This document shows positions 52,498 through 61,945 of a stretch of 64,000 nucleotides of DNA, piece by piece. How positions within the stretch are numbered: position 1 is the first letter of the stretch; every line of letters starts with the position of its first letter. Source of the stretch: Actimicrobium sp047621345 (GTDB lineage Bacteria; Pseudomonadota; Gammaproteobacteria; Burkholderiales; Burkholderiaceae_D). The notes under the pieces are model-generated. The model had not been told where the DNA came from. It worked only from the letters and a program-made list of their open reading frames with translations, and did not search any database. Position numbers and translations under genes: made by a program. The stretch covers positions 1-64,000 of the forward strand of contig JBLHLW010000010.1 in assembly GCA_047621345.1 (NCBI GenBank), given 5' to 3'.

Positions 52498-52558
52498 TTG
52501 GAACCAATGGCGGAAAACGCAGAGATTAGCACGTCATTGATGCCCTAACCGGCGGGTG

Positions 52559-53836
52559 TCAGTCGCTTGGAATCGCCCTGTTGCGAGCGACTTCGAACGC
52601 CGTCACGGCCGGTCGCACATTGCCCCATGTGGCGCGTGTGTACGACACCACCGCAGCGACTTCAGCATCGTTTAATACCGCGGCAAATGGCGGCATGCCA
52701 TACGGCCGAGGATTGCCGCTGGTGCTTGGTGGGAAGCCGCCGTTGAGGACGATTCGGATCGGATTGATGGCCGATGCCATCGTGATGGCGCGGTTGCCCG
52801 CCAGTGGCGGATAGTGCGGTGGGATGCCGTTGCCATCGGCGCGGTGACAACTGACGCAATGCTGTTCATAGAGCTTGCTGCCAAGCTGGCGAGTGGACTC
52901 ATCGAGTACCACCGGCTGCAGGGCAGGCTCATTAGTTTGTGGCAGTGACTTGAGATAGCCTGCCATCGCTTGCAAATCCGGCTCCGTCAAATGCTGCAGG
53001 CTAGCACCGACTACTTCGGCCATCGGACCAAACACGGCGCCGCGCGGCGAGATACCGGTTTGTAGCAAGTCGACGATGTGCGATTGCTGCCAGTCGCCAA
53101 GACCGGCTTCGCTGCTCGATGTCAGTGACGGCGCATACCAGTCGAGGACCGGGATCAAGCCACCGTCGAGTCCGCCCGTGCTGCCACCGAGGGTGGTGCG
53201 GCTAGCGTGACAGGCGCTGCAATGGCCGAGGCCTTCGACCAGATAAGCGCCCCGATTCCAGGCCACCGACTGGCTGGCATCCACCGGCTGTGAGCCCGGC
53301 GTGAAATACAGCACGCGCCATGCCGACAGCAGCGCGCGCTGGTTGTACGGAAAGCGCAGCGTGTTCGGGCGGTTGTTCTGGTCCACCGGCGTCAATGTCT
53401 TGAAGTACGCGTACATGGCATCGCTGTCGGGACGTGTCATACGGGTGTAATTGGTGAATGGAAAAGCGGGATAGAGAAAGCTGCCATCGCGCGATTTGCC
53501 GTTGTGCAGCGCCTGCCAGAAATCGTCGGCCGACCAGTTGCCCAGACCGCTGGTTTTGTCTTGCGTCAGGTTGGGCGAGTAGATCGTCCCGAACGGCGTC
53601 GAGATCGGTCGCCCCCCAGCGTACTGGGCACCGCCGCGCATGGTGTGGCAGCCCATGCAATTTCCCGCCAGCGCCAGATACTTGCCCTGTGCGACCTGCA
53701 TTGCCGACCCGGTGATCGGTACGCCGACAGCCTCATGACCGGGGGTCTGGATGAATTCTTTCGTGATCAGCAAGACGGGTATCGCCAGGAGCAGGAATAG
53801 GGCTATGCGCAGAAATCGTTTCATGGGCTTCATCAT
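52559..53836 (-). CDS. Tri-haem cytochrome c, alcohol-dehydrogenase subunit type
   Basis: A 425-aa protein with an N-terminal membrane anchor or signal (FLRIALFLLLAIPVLLI) and three haem c sites: CMGCH near 59, CSACH near 208 and CVSCH near 328. Motifs such as GGRPISTPFGTIYSPNLT and WSADDFWQALHNG are typical of the cytochrome subunit of membrane-bound alcohol/aldehyde dehydrogenases. No dehydrogenase subunit is in the window. The gene overlaps the upstream cytochrome gene by 4 bases (ATGA). Confidence 0.9.
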   Translation of the reverse strand: MMKPMKRFLRIALFLLLAIPVLLITKEFIQTPGHEAVGVPITGSAMQVAQGKYLALAGNCMGCHTMRGGAQYAGGRPISTPFGTIYSPNLTQDKTSGLGNWSADDFWQALHNGKSRDGSFLYPAFPFTNYTRMTRPDSDAMYAYFKTLTPVDQNNRPNTLRFPYNQRALLSAWRVLYFTPGSQPVDASQSVAWNRGAYLVEGLGHCSACHASRTTLGGSTGGLDGGLIPVLDWYAPSLTSSSEAGLGDWQQSHIVDLLQTGISPRGAVFGPMAEVVGASLQHLTEPDLQAMAGYLKSLPQTNEPALQPVVLDESTRQLGSKLYEQHCVSCHRADGNGIPPHYPPLAGNRAITMASAINPIRIVLNGGFPPSTSGNPRPYGMPPFAAVLNDAEVAAVVSYTRATWGNVRPAVTAFEVARNRAIPSD

Positions 53837-54537
53837 TGTGGAACGCTGCCGCAGGTCAACGGCATTGGCGCAGGTAGCGAGGTGGCTGGCTTGGCACCGG
53901 CAGGCACCGGCTGGGCGGCTAGCCAGGCGGTGATGGCGCCAATGTCAGCGGTGCTCAGTTGCGCGGCAATCTTGCCCATACAATCAGGTGCGGCAGCGTG
54001 GCGTGTGCCATTGCGCCATGCACCGAATTGCGCGGCGAGATAATCGCGCGGCAAACCCAGCAGTCCGGGGATAGCGGGTGCCACGCCGGTGAGTGCGTTG
54101 CCGTGGCAGGCGACGCAGGCGGGGATGCTTTGTGCTGCATCGCCGTGCAGCACCAGCGCCTGTCCGCGTGCGGCCACACTGGGGGGCACTGTCAGTGGTT
54201 GCGGCGGCGGATAGGGCACTTCTAGCGTCGAAAAATAATCGGCCAGCTCGTGCAAATACGCATCCGACAGATTACTCACCATGTAGATCATTTGCGGATA
54301 GGCGCGTCGGCCATCCCGAAAATTGATTAACTGGTTGGCCAGATAGCCGGCCGGTTTGCCGGCGATGCGCGGGAAGTAGCCGTCGGTGCCGCGTTTGCCA
54401 TCAATGTTGTGGCAAGCGATGCAGGCGACCGCGCGTTGGGCGATGCTGTCTTCAAGGACGGGAACGGCGATCACGTTGCCTGTTGCCATTGCCAGTAGCA
54501 GTGGTGGCAGAACGCGAGAGAAGTAGGTGGATGGCAT
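53833..54537 (-). CDS. Di-haem cytochrome c (c4-like)
   Basis: A 234-aa protein with a signal peptide (LPPLLLAMATGNVIAVP) and two haem sites, CIACH near 39-43 and CVACH near 140-144, each in a c4-like half with Met ligand candidates (YPQMIYMVSNL). The order FPRIAGKPAGYLANQLINF is a c4 hallmark. It is translationally coupled to the tri-haem gene, so the two probably form one electron chain toward a terminal oxidase. Confidence 0.88.
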   Translation of the reverse strand: MPSTYFSRVLPPLLLAMATGNVIAVPVLEDSIAQRAVACIACHNIDGKRGTDGYFPRIAGKPAGYLANQLINFRDGRRAYPQMIYMVSNLSDAYLHELADYFSTLEVPYPPPQPLTVPPSVAARGQALVLHGDAAQSIPACVACHGNALTGVAPAIPGLLGLPRDYLAAQFGAWRNGTRHAAAPDCMGKIAAQLSTADIGAITAWLAAQPVPAGAKPATSLPAPMPLTCGSVPQ

Positions 54538-54650
54538 GTCAGCGTGAGTAGGGCCGGTAGATCGAGGACTGCATTCTACTGCTACCGTTGCCGGCGGCCA
54601 GCGATGGGACGAATGCTAGACTCTGGCGTTCTGAATAATCCGGAGTTGTC

Positions 54651-54983
54651 ATGATTGCTACGTTCGCTACGCTGCTGGTGTTCCAGTCCCTTGGCGAGGG
54701 CTTGTCGTATGCGTTGTCGTTGCCGATACCCGGCCCGGTGATCGGCATGGTGCTGCTGCTGGGATATCTGATGATGCGACCCGCCGAGGCGGAAAAATTG
54801 ACACCGACATCGATGGGTTTGTTGCGCCACCTGTCGCTGCTGTTCGTACCAGCCGGGGTCGGCATCATGGTCCATGCGCAGTTGATCGCCGCGGAGTGGC
54901 TACCGATTTCGATGGCTCTGCTGGCCAGCGTGGTGGTGTCAATCGCGGTCACGGCGGCGGTTGTGCGGGCGCTGCAAAAATGA
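54651..54983 (+). CDS. LrgA/CidA-type small membrane protein
   Basis: A 110-aa holin-like protein with four hydrophobic segments: FQSLGEGLSYALSLPIPGPVIGMVLLL and HLSLLFVPAGVGIMVH are the family signatures. With its LrgB partner it is linked to export of small metabolites or control of murein hydrolase activity. Its stop overlaps the lrgB-type start (ATGA at 54980). Confidence 0.9.
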   Translation: MIATFATLLVFQSLGEGLSYALSLPIPGPVIGMVLLLGYLMMRPAEAEKLTPTSMGLLRHLSLLFVPAGVGIMVHAQLIAAEWLPISMALLASVVVSIAVTAAVVRALQK

Positions 54984-55705
54984 CGCCCAAACTCAATGAA
55001 ATCTGGGTCTATTTGGCCGCATCCCCGCTGCTCGGTTTGACGGCGACATTGTTGGCTTATCAGATGGCGACGTTCATTTACAAGCGCGCCAAATTCAATC
55101 CGCTCGCCAATCCGGTGGCGATCGCGGTGGCGATTTTGGTGTTGCTGCTGACGGTGACTGGTACCTCGTACAAGACCTATTTTGATGGCGCGCAATTCGT
55201 CCATTTTTTGCTGGGGCCGGCCACGGTGGCGCTAGCAATTCCACTTTATCAGCAACTGCCAGCGTTGCGGCGCGACTGGTTTGCTCTGCTGGTTGGCATG
55301 TTGGCCGGCAGCACTGCGGCGATCACAACGGCGATGGGCGTGGCCTGGGCGCTGGGCGCGTCGCCGGTGACTATTTTGTCGTTGGCACCGAAGTCGGTCA
55401 CTTCGCCCATTGCGATGGGTATCGCCGAAAAAATTGGCGGTTTGCCGTCGCTGACGGCGGTGATGGTGATCGCCACTGGCATCCTTGGTGCAACGCTAGC
55501 GCGCACCATCCTGACGTGGATGAAATTTACCGATCACAAGGTGATGGGCTTCGCGCTCGGGGTCACCGCGCATGGCATCGGCACGGCGCGCGGGTTTCAG
55601 GTCAGCGAAGAAATGGGGGCGTTTGCCGGATTGGCGATGGGCTTGTCGGGGGTGATGACGGCGTTGTTACTGCCGCTGGCGTTGAGCTTGCTGGGGGTGA
55701 TTTAG
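54980..55705 (+). CDS. LrgB/CidB-type membrane protein
   Basis: A 241-aa protein with about seven hydrophobic segments. Family motifs: FVHFLLGPATVALAIPLYQQ near 75-94, LAPKSVTSPIAMGIAEKIGG near 137-156 and GFALGVTAHGIGTARGFQ near 187-204. It forms a functional pair with the preceding LrgA-type protein. ATG 54980 is used, in a 4-base overlap. Confidence 0.92.
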   Translation: MTPKLNEIWVYLAASPLLGLTATLLAYQMATFIYKRAKFNPLANPVAIAVAILVLLLTVTGTSYKTYFDGAQFVHFLLGPATVALAIPLYQQLPALRRDWFALLVGMLAGSTAAITTAMGVAWALGASPVTILSLAPKSVTSPIAMGIAEKIGGLPSLTAVMVIATGILGATLARTILTWMKFTDHKVMGFALGVTAHGIGTARGFQVSEEMGAFAGLAMGLSGVMTALLLPLALSLLGVI

Positions 55706-55777
55706 CACGGATGTTTGTTGCTGTGATTCGGCTATGGCGCACAAGTGCACTGGTCGCTGCGGTCAATTCTCCATGCA

Positions 55778-56071
55778 TCACTGTCTGGTGGCCCGCGGTT
55801 CGTCGATCACCACATCCGATAGCGGCACTGCCACGCACGGCAAGATGGCGCCGTCTTTTTTTTCATCGGTACTCAGTCCGGGCCAGTCGACTGTGTAGCG
55901 CACTGTGCCGCTGTGCAAGCGGCACAGGCACGTGCGGCACGTACCGTTGCGGCACGAACTGGGCAACGTGATACCAGCGGATCGGGCGGCGTCCATCAGC
56001 GTGGCGCCTTCAGGTACATCAAAGCACCAGTCCTTGCCGATGATCCGCGCGGAAAACACGTTATGCGCCAT
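55778..56071 (-). CDS. 2Fe-2S ferredoxin
   Basis: A 97-aa plant-type ferredoxin with the ligand set CRNGTCRTC and a fourth Cys in GAILPCVAVP. It begins FSARIIGKDWCFDVPEGATLMDAARSAGI. It transfers single electrons in the cytoplasm. Its start lies 11 bases inside the end of the phosphatidylserine decarboxylase gene, so the two are translated together, though a functional link is not obvious. Confidence 0.9.
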   Translation of the reverse strand: MAHNVFSARIIGKDWCFDVPEGATLMDAARSAGITLPSSCRNGTCRTCLCRLHSGTVRYTVDWPGLSTDEKKDGAILPCVAVPLSDVVIDEPRATRQ

Positions 56072-56915
56072 TCCCCATCACGTCGCCCAGACGCACCGGT
56101 AGCGCCGGTTGCCATGCCGGATTGAACTGCACCTGTCCGGCTGGAAACAGCAGTACGACCGTCGAGCCGAGCAGGAAGCGTCCCATTTCGTCACCTTTCT
56201 TCAGCAGAATTTGCCGGTCGTCATAACGCCATTCGCGGACCGCTTTCGTGCGCGGCGGATTGACGATGCCGTGCCAGGTTGTCGCCATGCTGCCGACGAT
56301 GGTAGCGCCGACCAGCGTCAGGACGAAGGGACCTTCGGCGTTTTCGAACACGCAGACCACGCGTTCATTGCGGGCGAACAGGCCCGGTACGCCGCGCGCT
56401 GTCGCCGGGTTCACCGAGAACAATTCGCCGGGGACGTAAATCATGCGCAGTAGCCGGCCATCACAAGGCATGTGGATGCGGTGGTAATCCTTGGGGCTCA
56501 AGTAGATGGTGGCGAAGCTGCCGTCCTGGAATTGTGCGGCCAGTGCGGCATCGCCGCCGACCAGCGCGGTGGTCGAGTACGCATGGCCCTTGGCCTGGAA
56601 AATCTGGTCGCGCTCGATCGGGCCGAACTGGCTGATGGCGCCATCGACCGGGCAGATGTACGCGGCATCGGCGATTGGTCGCGCATCGCTGCGCAAAGCC
56701 CGCGTGAAAAATGCATTGAAGCTGGCATAACTGGTGATGTCGGGATTGGCCGCTTCGGCCATGTTGACCTGATAGCGGGCGATGAAGCGCCGGATAATGC
56801 CGGTAGTGATGCTGCCGGCTTCGGCGTTGGCGACCTTGCCGGCAAACCAGGTGATGGCTTGCTTGGGCAACAGGTATTGGAGCAGGACAGCAGGATCAGC
56901 CACGGCAACTTTCAA
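56061..56915 (-). CDS. psd: Phosphatidylserine decarboxylase proenzyme
   Basis: A 284-aa enzyme of the usual proenzyme length. It makes phosphatidylethanolamine at the inner membrane. Motifs: FFTRALRSDARPI, CPVDGAISQFG, FATIYLSPKDYHRIHMPCDG, PGELFSVNPATARGVPGLFARNER in parts, and the self-cleavage LGST in GRFLLGSTVVLLF near 250, where Ser becomes the pyruvoyl group. It lies 27 bases after the HlyD gene on the same strand. Confidence 0.95.
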   Translation of the reverse strand: MKVAVADPAVLLQYLLPKQAITWFAGKVANAEAGSITTGIIRRFIARYQVNMAEAANPDITSYASFNAFFTRALRSDARPIADAAYICPVDGAISQFGPIERDQIFQAKGHAYSTTALVGGDAALAAQFQDGSFATIYLSPKDYHRIHMPCDGRLLRMIYVPGELFSVNPATARGVPGLFARNERVVCVFENAEGPFVLTLVGATIVGSMATTWHGIVNPPRTKAVREWRYDDRQILLKKGDEMGRFLLGSTVVLLFPAGQVQFNPAWQPALPVRLGDVMGNGA

Positions 56916-56942
56916 TAAAAACGATGGCGGATTGTACCGGCA

Positions 56943-58340
56943 TCAGCGCTCGCGCAATGCTTCCTGCTTGGCCTTGATGACCGGTTTGAGCAGATAGTTG
57001 AGGACGGTTTTCTTGCCGGTGCGGACATGGATGGTGGCGGTCATGCCGGGGATGATCGGCAGGCTCTTGTCGCCAGCACCGAGATTGTTTTTGGTGGTGC
57101 GTACCCGCACCAGATAAAAACTTTCCCCTTTGTCATTGGTAATTGAGTCGGCCGTGATGTTTTCCAGCTTGGCATCGAGTCCGCCGTAGATCGAAAAATC
57201 ATAGGCGCTGAGCTTGACCGTGGCATCCTGACCCGGATGCAGGAAGGCGATGTCGGCTGGTCGTACGCGGGCCTCGATGAGGAGATTATTTTCGATCGGG
57301 ACGATTTCCATCAAATCCATGCCCGGCTGGATCACACCACCGACGGTGGTGACAGACAGCGTCTTGACAAGGCCGGCCACCGGCGAGCGGATTTCGGTGC
57401 GGGCTAGCCGATCGGCCATGGCTACGCCCGAGGCGCGCGACTGCTCGAACTCGGAGCGGGCCAGATTGAGTTCGGTGGAGGCGTCCGAGCGAAACTTGGC
57501 GAGCTGGCCGGCTTCCTTGGCGCGGGCCTCGGCGATGCTTTGTTCGATGCGCGGGATGGCTAGCCGTGCTGCTTCGGCTTCACCACGGAATTCGCTCACC
57601 TGACGTTCCAGTCGTAGTACTTCCACTTCGGACAACACGCCTTGCGCAACCATCGGTTTGCTGATCGTCAGTTCGCGCGTGACGAGGCGCTGGCTTTCTT
57701 CGAGCTGACCCAAACGGGCGCGCTTTTCGCGTAATTCCTGGACGCGCTGATTGGCTTGCTCGCGCAGCACCGTCAGCGCGGCATCCAGTTCACGTTGGCG
57801 ATTCTGGTAAAGCTGCTTTTCTTCCTCGACCACTTTGGGATTGTTGCGTAGCAGGTCAGGCGGCGCTGCAAAGGCAGATCCGACGGTCTCTGCACCGAGG
57901 CGCGCTATTTTTGCTTGCAGCGCTTCGTATTTGGCGGTGACTTCATCGACCGACGACGAGAAGCGGGTCTTGTCGAGTACCAGTACGACCTGACCCTGCT
58001 GGACCAGATCGCCGACATGGACCGGGATGGCGGACACGATTCCGCCTTCGAGGTTCTGGATTACTTGAACCCGCCCGGACGGAATGACCTTGCCTTCGCC
58101 GATGGTGATTTCATCGATCGGAGCGAAGGCGGCCCAGACGATGGCGACGATGACGAACAGTACGGCACCCCGGATCACTAGCGAGCCCAGGCGCGGTGCG
58201 CCGGTCGCCAGCCCGGCACTGTTGTCGGACATGAACTCCCTATCAGCGCGCTGGTCGGCATCGTCGGTGCCGGCAGGCAGCACCAGTTTCTGGAGTGTGT
58301 TGTTCCAGCGGGATAGGGCAGATTTAGACTTTTGCGACAT
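56943..58340 (-). CDS. HlyD-family type I secretion membrane fusion protein
   Basis: A 465-aa protein. One membrane segment near 55-75 (SLVIRGAVLFVIVAIVWAAF), then DEITIGEGKVIPSGRVQVIQNLEGGIV, a long coiled coil (about 120-300), and the beta-barrel end with IRSPVAGLVKTLSV and the family signature near the C-terminus (IPGMTATIHVRTGKKTVLNYLLKPV). It bridges the ABC transporter and a TolC-like outer-membrane channel. The start at 58340 overlaps the ABC gene by 17 bases. No TolC gene or secreted RTX protein is nearby. Confidence 0.93.
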   Translation of the reverse strand: MSQKSKSALSRWNNTLQKLVLPAGTDDADQRADREFMSDNSAGLATGAPRLGSLVIRGAVLFVIVAIVWAAFAPIDEITIGEGKVIPSGRVQVIQNLEGGIVSAIPVHVGDLVQQGQVVLVLDKTRFSSSVDEVTAKYEALQAKIARLGAETVGSAFAAPPDLLRNNPKVVEEEKQLYQNRQRELDAALTVLREQANQRVQELREKRARLGQLEESQRLVTRELTISKPMVAQGVLSEVEVLRLERQVSEFRGEAEAARLAIPRIEQSIAEARAKEAGQLAKFRSDASTELNLARSEFEQSRASGVAMADRLARTEIRSPVAGLVKTLSVTTVGGVIQPGMDLMEIVPIENNLLIEARVRPADIAFLHPGQDATVKLSAYDFSIYGGLDAKLENITADSITNDKGESFYLVRVRTTKNNLGAGDKSLPIIPGMTATIHVRTGKKTVLNYLLKPVIKAKQEALRER

Positions 58341-60516
58341 GCAGCTTCCCTCCGGATAAGGCGTCCAGTACTTGCTCTTTCGGACCGTCGGCGATGATGC
58401 GTCCACCCTCGACCACCAGCAAACGATTGACCAGCGTCAGCATCGAGGCGCGGTGCGTGATCAGGATCAGGGTCTTGTTGCCGAGTTGCTGCGACAGGCG
58501 CGTCTTGAAGTTGTCTTCAGAACGGTTATCGAGCGAATTGGTCGGTTCGTCCAGGACTAGCACGTTCGGGTCTTGCAACAAGGCGCGGGCAATCGCGACC
58601 GACTGGCGCTGGCCACCGGAAAGGCCATCGCCGCGTTCTCCTACGGGGCGGTCGAATCCTTGCGGATGGCGATTGACGAATTCGGTGACGCCGGCAATGT
58701 CGGCGGCACGCAGCATCGCCGCATCATCGGCGTGCGGTGCGCCCATGACGATGTTGTCTTTGATGCTGCCAAAAAATAGCACCGGGTCTTGTGGCACGTA
58801 GCCGATGTGGCGGCGCAAGTCGATCGGATCGATTTGTTGCTGATCGACGCCATCGATCCAGATTGCGCCATCGCTGGGCTGGTACAGGCCGAGGATCAGC
58901 TTTTCGATGGTCGATTTGCCAGAGCCGATGCGGCCAATGATGCCAACCCGTTCGCCCGGTTCAATCTTGAACGAAATCTTGCTGAGTGCTTCGACCGGTT
59001 GTTCGGGATAGGCAAAGCTGGTGTTCTGGAACTCAATGCCGCCTTTGAAATCAGGCCGGTGCACAAAGTTTTTGCCGGGTGGATGTTCGACCGGCAAATT
59101 CATGATGCGGTCCAGTCCGATCAGTGCGGTGCGGGCATGATGGAAGCGTGTCGCCAGCGCGGCGACTTGCGACAGCGGTGCCAGCGTGCGACCGGCCAGC
59201 ATTGTGCAAGCGATCAGTGCTCCCATCGACAAGGACTTGTCGGCGATCAGATAGACCCCGACGATGATCAGCGCGACATTGGCCAGTTGCTGGATCAGCA
59301 CGCCGGCGTTGATGCTGGCAGCCGACAGAAGTCGCGCGCGCAAACTGAGCTTGCCGATCTGTCCGACTAGCTGCTCCCAGCGGCGCTGAGCCGGGCCTTC
59401 GGCCGAGATGGCTTTGATGGTGTCGAGTCCGGCCAGGGTTTCGATCAGCGTGGCCTGCCGTTGCGAACCGACCGTGAAGGTCTGGTTGATGACGCGTGCC
59501 AGCGGTCGTTGCAGCAGCATGCCGGGAATCAGGATCAATGGAATCGCAACGAGGGGAACCAGTACCAGCGGCCCGCCGACCCACCAGATGATGAGCAGGT
59601 AGAGCACGGTGAATGGCAGGTCGATGAGTGTGGTGATGGTGGCCGAGGTGAGGAATTCGCGAAAGGATTCGAATTCGGTCAGGCTGTTGGCAAAGCCGCC
59701 GACTGACTTGGGACGCACCGCCAGGCGGATCGCGAGGATTTTTTCATAGATCGCCGATGACAATGCCATATCGATTTTCTTGCCGGCGACGTCGATGAAA
59801 TAGCCGCGCAAACTGCGCATCGCAAAATCAAAAAGGAAAACGATGGCCACGCCGATGGCCAGCACCCAGAGCGTTTCAAAGGTCTGGTTGGGCACCACGC
59901 GGTCATACACGTTCATCGTGAACAGCGGCAGTACCAGTGCAAACAGGTTCACTAGAAATGACGCAATCAGGACTTCGGAATAGATGCGCCACGATTGCCG
60001 AAGCGGGGTCCAGAACCAGTGGCCGCCGGCGGGGGTGTCGACTTTATCGGCGCGGGCATCGAACTTGAACATTGGCCGAACGAAAATTACGTGGCCGGTA
60101 CAGGAGGCTTGCAAGGTGTCGGCATTGATGTCGAGCTCGCCATCGCCAGCTTCAGGCTGGATGATGCGCACCGTACCGTCATTACCCTTGTGAGTGAGGA
60201 TGCAGGCCTGGCCATTTTTTAATAGCAAGACTGCGGGTAACGTCAGTTGGTTGATGCGCGGCAGCGCGCGCTGGACGATGCGCGCCGAGAGACCGGCACG
60301 GGCTGCTGCCCGAATGAATAACTCTGGCGTGAGCTGATTGTTCTCCAGTGGCAGGCCGGCTGTTAGCGTTTGGCGGGAATGCGGCTGGTGTCGTAGGCGG
60401 GTCAGCGTGACCAGACATTCGGCCAGCGGATCATCGGGTTGCATCGCATCGCGGGGCAGCGGCCAGTCAGGAGCGACAGCATCGGCTGCATCGGGAGGGC
60501 ATTCGTTGTCACGCAT
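58324..60516 (-). CDS. Type I secretion ABC transporter (LapB-like)
   Basis: A 730-aa fused permease/ATPase. The N-terminal 140 residues form a C39-like domain without the protease Cys signature (LTAGLPLENNQLTPELFIRAAARAGLSA), as in LapB- and RTX-type exporters. The membrane domain has about six segments (150-430). The ATPase carries Walker A IGRIGSGKST, signature LSGGQRQSVAIARALL and Walker B NVLVLDEPTNSLD. It exports large, uncleaved repeat proteins such as adhesins. It overlaps the HlyD gene. The cargo is not in the window. Confidence 0.94.
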   Translation of the reverse strand: MRDNECPPDAADAVAPDWPLPRDAMQPDDPLAECLVTLTRLRHQPHSRQTLTAGLPLENNQLTPELFIRAAARAGLSARIVQRALPRINQLTLPAVLLLKNGQACILTHKGNDGTVRIIQPEAGDGELDINADTLQASCTGHVIFVRPMFKFDARADKVDTPAGGHWFWTPLRQSWRIYSEVLIASFLVNLFALVLPLFTMNVYDRVVPNQTFETLWVLAIGVAIVFLFDFAMRSLRGYFIDVAGKKIDMALSSAIYEKILAIRLAVRPKSVGGFANSLTEFESFREFLTSATITTLIDLPFTVLYLLIIWWVGGPLVLVPLVAIPLILIPGMLLQRPLARVINQTFTVGSQRQATLIETLAGLDTIKAISAEGPAQRRWEQLVGQIGKLSLRARLLSAASINAGVLIQQLANVALIIVGVYLIADKSLSMGALIACTMLAGRTLAPLSQVAALATRFHHARTALIGLDRIMNLPVEHPPGKNFVHRPDFKGGIEFQNTSFAYPEQPVEALSKISFKIEPGERVGIIGRIGSGKSTIEKLILGLYQPSDGAIWIDGVDQQQIDPIDLRRHIGYVPQDPVLFFGSIKDNIVMGAPHADDAAMLRAADIAGVTEFVNRHPQGFDRPVGERGDGLSGGQRQSVAIARALLQDPNVLVLDEPTNSLDNRSEDNFKTRLSQQLGNKTLILITHRASMLTLVNRLLVVEGGRIIADGPKEQVLDALSGGKLHVAKV

Positions 60517-60652
60517 GAAAAAAACCTTTTGGTGGACGCTTTGATGCGGAGAATTCTAAACGCAAACAGAGTCGAGACTGCGTGCAACATCAAACTACGA
60601 TCGGAAAATCGCGCTAGCATGGGCCGCCTCGGGTATTGCGAAGGGCATTGTC

Positions 60653-61945
60653 GTGCTACCAACCAATTTGTTATTGCGGAAACTGACTTTCTTCATTGTG
60701 CTGTCCTGCGGCCTGATGACGACGACGGGCTTGCGGGCCGCACCAGTGCTCGAAGTCGTCTCGTTTGGTATGGGTGACGGGCGTGCCGGAGGTCAGATGG
60801 CCGCCACGCCGCAGGATTTTGTCTACGACGACACGTCGCCAATCAATGCGCAGGAATCGACCTGGAGCGGCCCGATACGCGTGGCGCCGAACGACACCTG
60901 GCAGACCATTCTGGCGCGTTCCCAGACGCCGGACACTGCCTGGACGGCGCGTCTGACGCAGGTCAATCGGTTGGGTTGGCCGCAGCGGCCGGTGCGTGGC
61001 AGTAAGGTGTGGATCGAATGGAGCGGCACCCATGCGCCGTTGGCGGTGTTTTACTCCGTGTCGTCGCGCCAGATGCTGATGGCCAGGATGATGGACGGTG
61101 AGTTGCGCATTCGCGAGGCGACTCGTGACGGCGTTCAGCCGCCCGCGTTGTCCGGTGGTGCGCTCTATGCGGCGGCCGATACGATAGGGCTGCCGGAAGA
61201 AATTGTTGATCAACTGGTGGCGCTGTTTTCAGGAGAGCTGGATTTTCACCGCGACCTGACACAGGGTTTCAAGGGGACGGTACTGTTCGAAATGCAGTTT
61301 TCTGAAGGGCAGATCGGCCGGCCGGGCCGCATCCTCGCAGCCCGGTTAGTGACGCCGCAGCGCACGCATACGGCGTACCTGTTTGATGACGTGGCTGCCG
61401 GCGAGCGCCGGTATTTTAGTGCAGACGGCCATCCGATACAGCAGACATTCCTGCAATCGCCCATTCTTTTTTCACGGTTGACCTCGGGTTACTCCGTGGC
61501 GCGCTTTCATCCGATTTTGCAGACATGGCGCGCCCACACTGGCGTCGATTTTGCTGCGCCGGCGGGCACGCCGGTGCGCATTACCGCGGATGGTGTGGTT
61601 GAGTTTGTCGGTGAGCGGGGTGGTTACGGCAATCTGGTACTGATCCGGCATGCCGACGATCTGTCGACCTATTATGGCCATTTGCAAGGGTTCAGCAAGG
61701 GGTTGAAAGTCGGCATGACAGTGCGTCAGGGTGACCTGCTGGGGACGGTTGGCATGACTGGCTTGGCCACCGGGCCGCACCTGCATTACGAATTGCGCCG
61801 ACTAGGACAACCGTTCGATCCGGCTTTGTTGCGTAGCCCGCCGGCATCATTGCCGGCAAGCCAGTTGGTGCGCTTCGATCATCTGGTGCATTGGTACGAG
61901 ACAAAGTTGTCGGCGTCGACCCGTTCTCATTTCGTTACGCGCTAG
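60653..61945 (+). CDS. M23-family metallopeptidase (periplasmic)
   Basis: A 430-aa protein starting with GTG at 60653, with GAAGGG upstream. Signal segment FFIVLSCGLMTTTGLRAAP. A Lys-poor N-terminal domain (OapA/LysM-like placement, APNDTWQTILARSQTPD) precedes the peptidase. Zinc-site residues are all present: HTGVDFAAP (His, Asp), and GPHLHYEL (His-x-His). It resembles MepM/ShyA-type endopeptidases cutting peptidoglycan crosslinks. It ends inside the last 11 bases of the convergent GGDEF gene. Confidence 0.92.
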   Translation: MLPTNLLLRKLTFFIVLSCGLMTTTGLRAAPVLEVVSFGMGDGRAGGQMAATPQDFVYDDTSPINAQESTWSGPIRVAPNDTWQTILARSQTPDTAWTARLTQVNRLGWPQRPVRGSKVWIEWSGTHAPLAVFYSVSSRQMLMARMMDGELRIREATRDGVQPPALSGGALYAAADTIGLPEEIVDQLVALFSGELDFHRDLTQGFKGTVLFEMQFSEGQIGRPGRILAARLVTPQRTHTAYLFDDVAAGERRYFSADGHPIQQTFLQSPILFSRLTSGYSVARFHPILQTWRAHTGVDFAAPAGTPVRITADGVVEFVGERGGYGNLVLIRHADDLSTYYGHLQGFSKGLKVGMTVRQGDLLGTVGMTGLATGPHLHYELRRLGQPFDPALLRSPPASLPASQLVRFDHLVHWYETKLSASTRSHFVTR

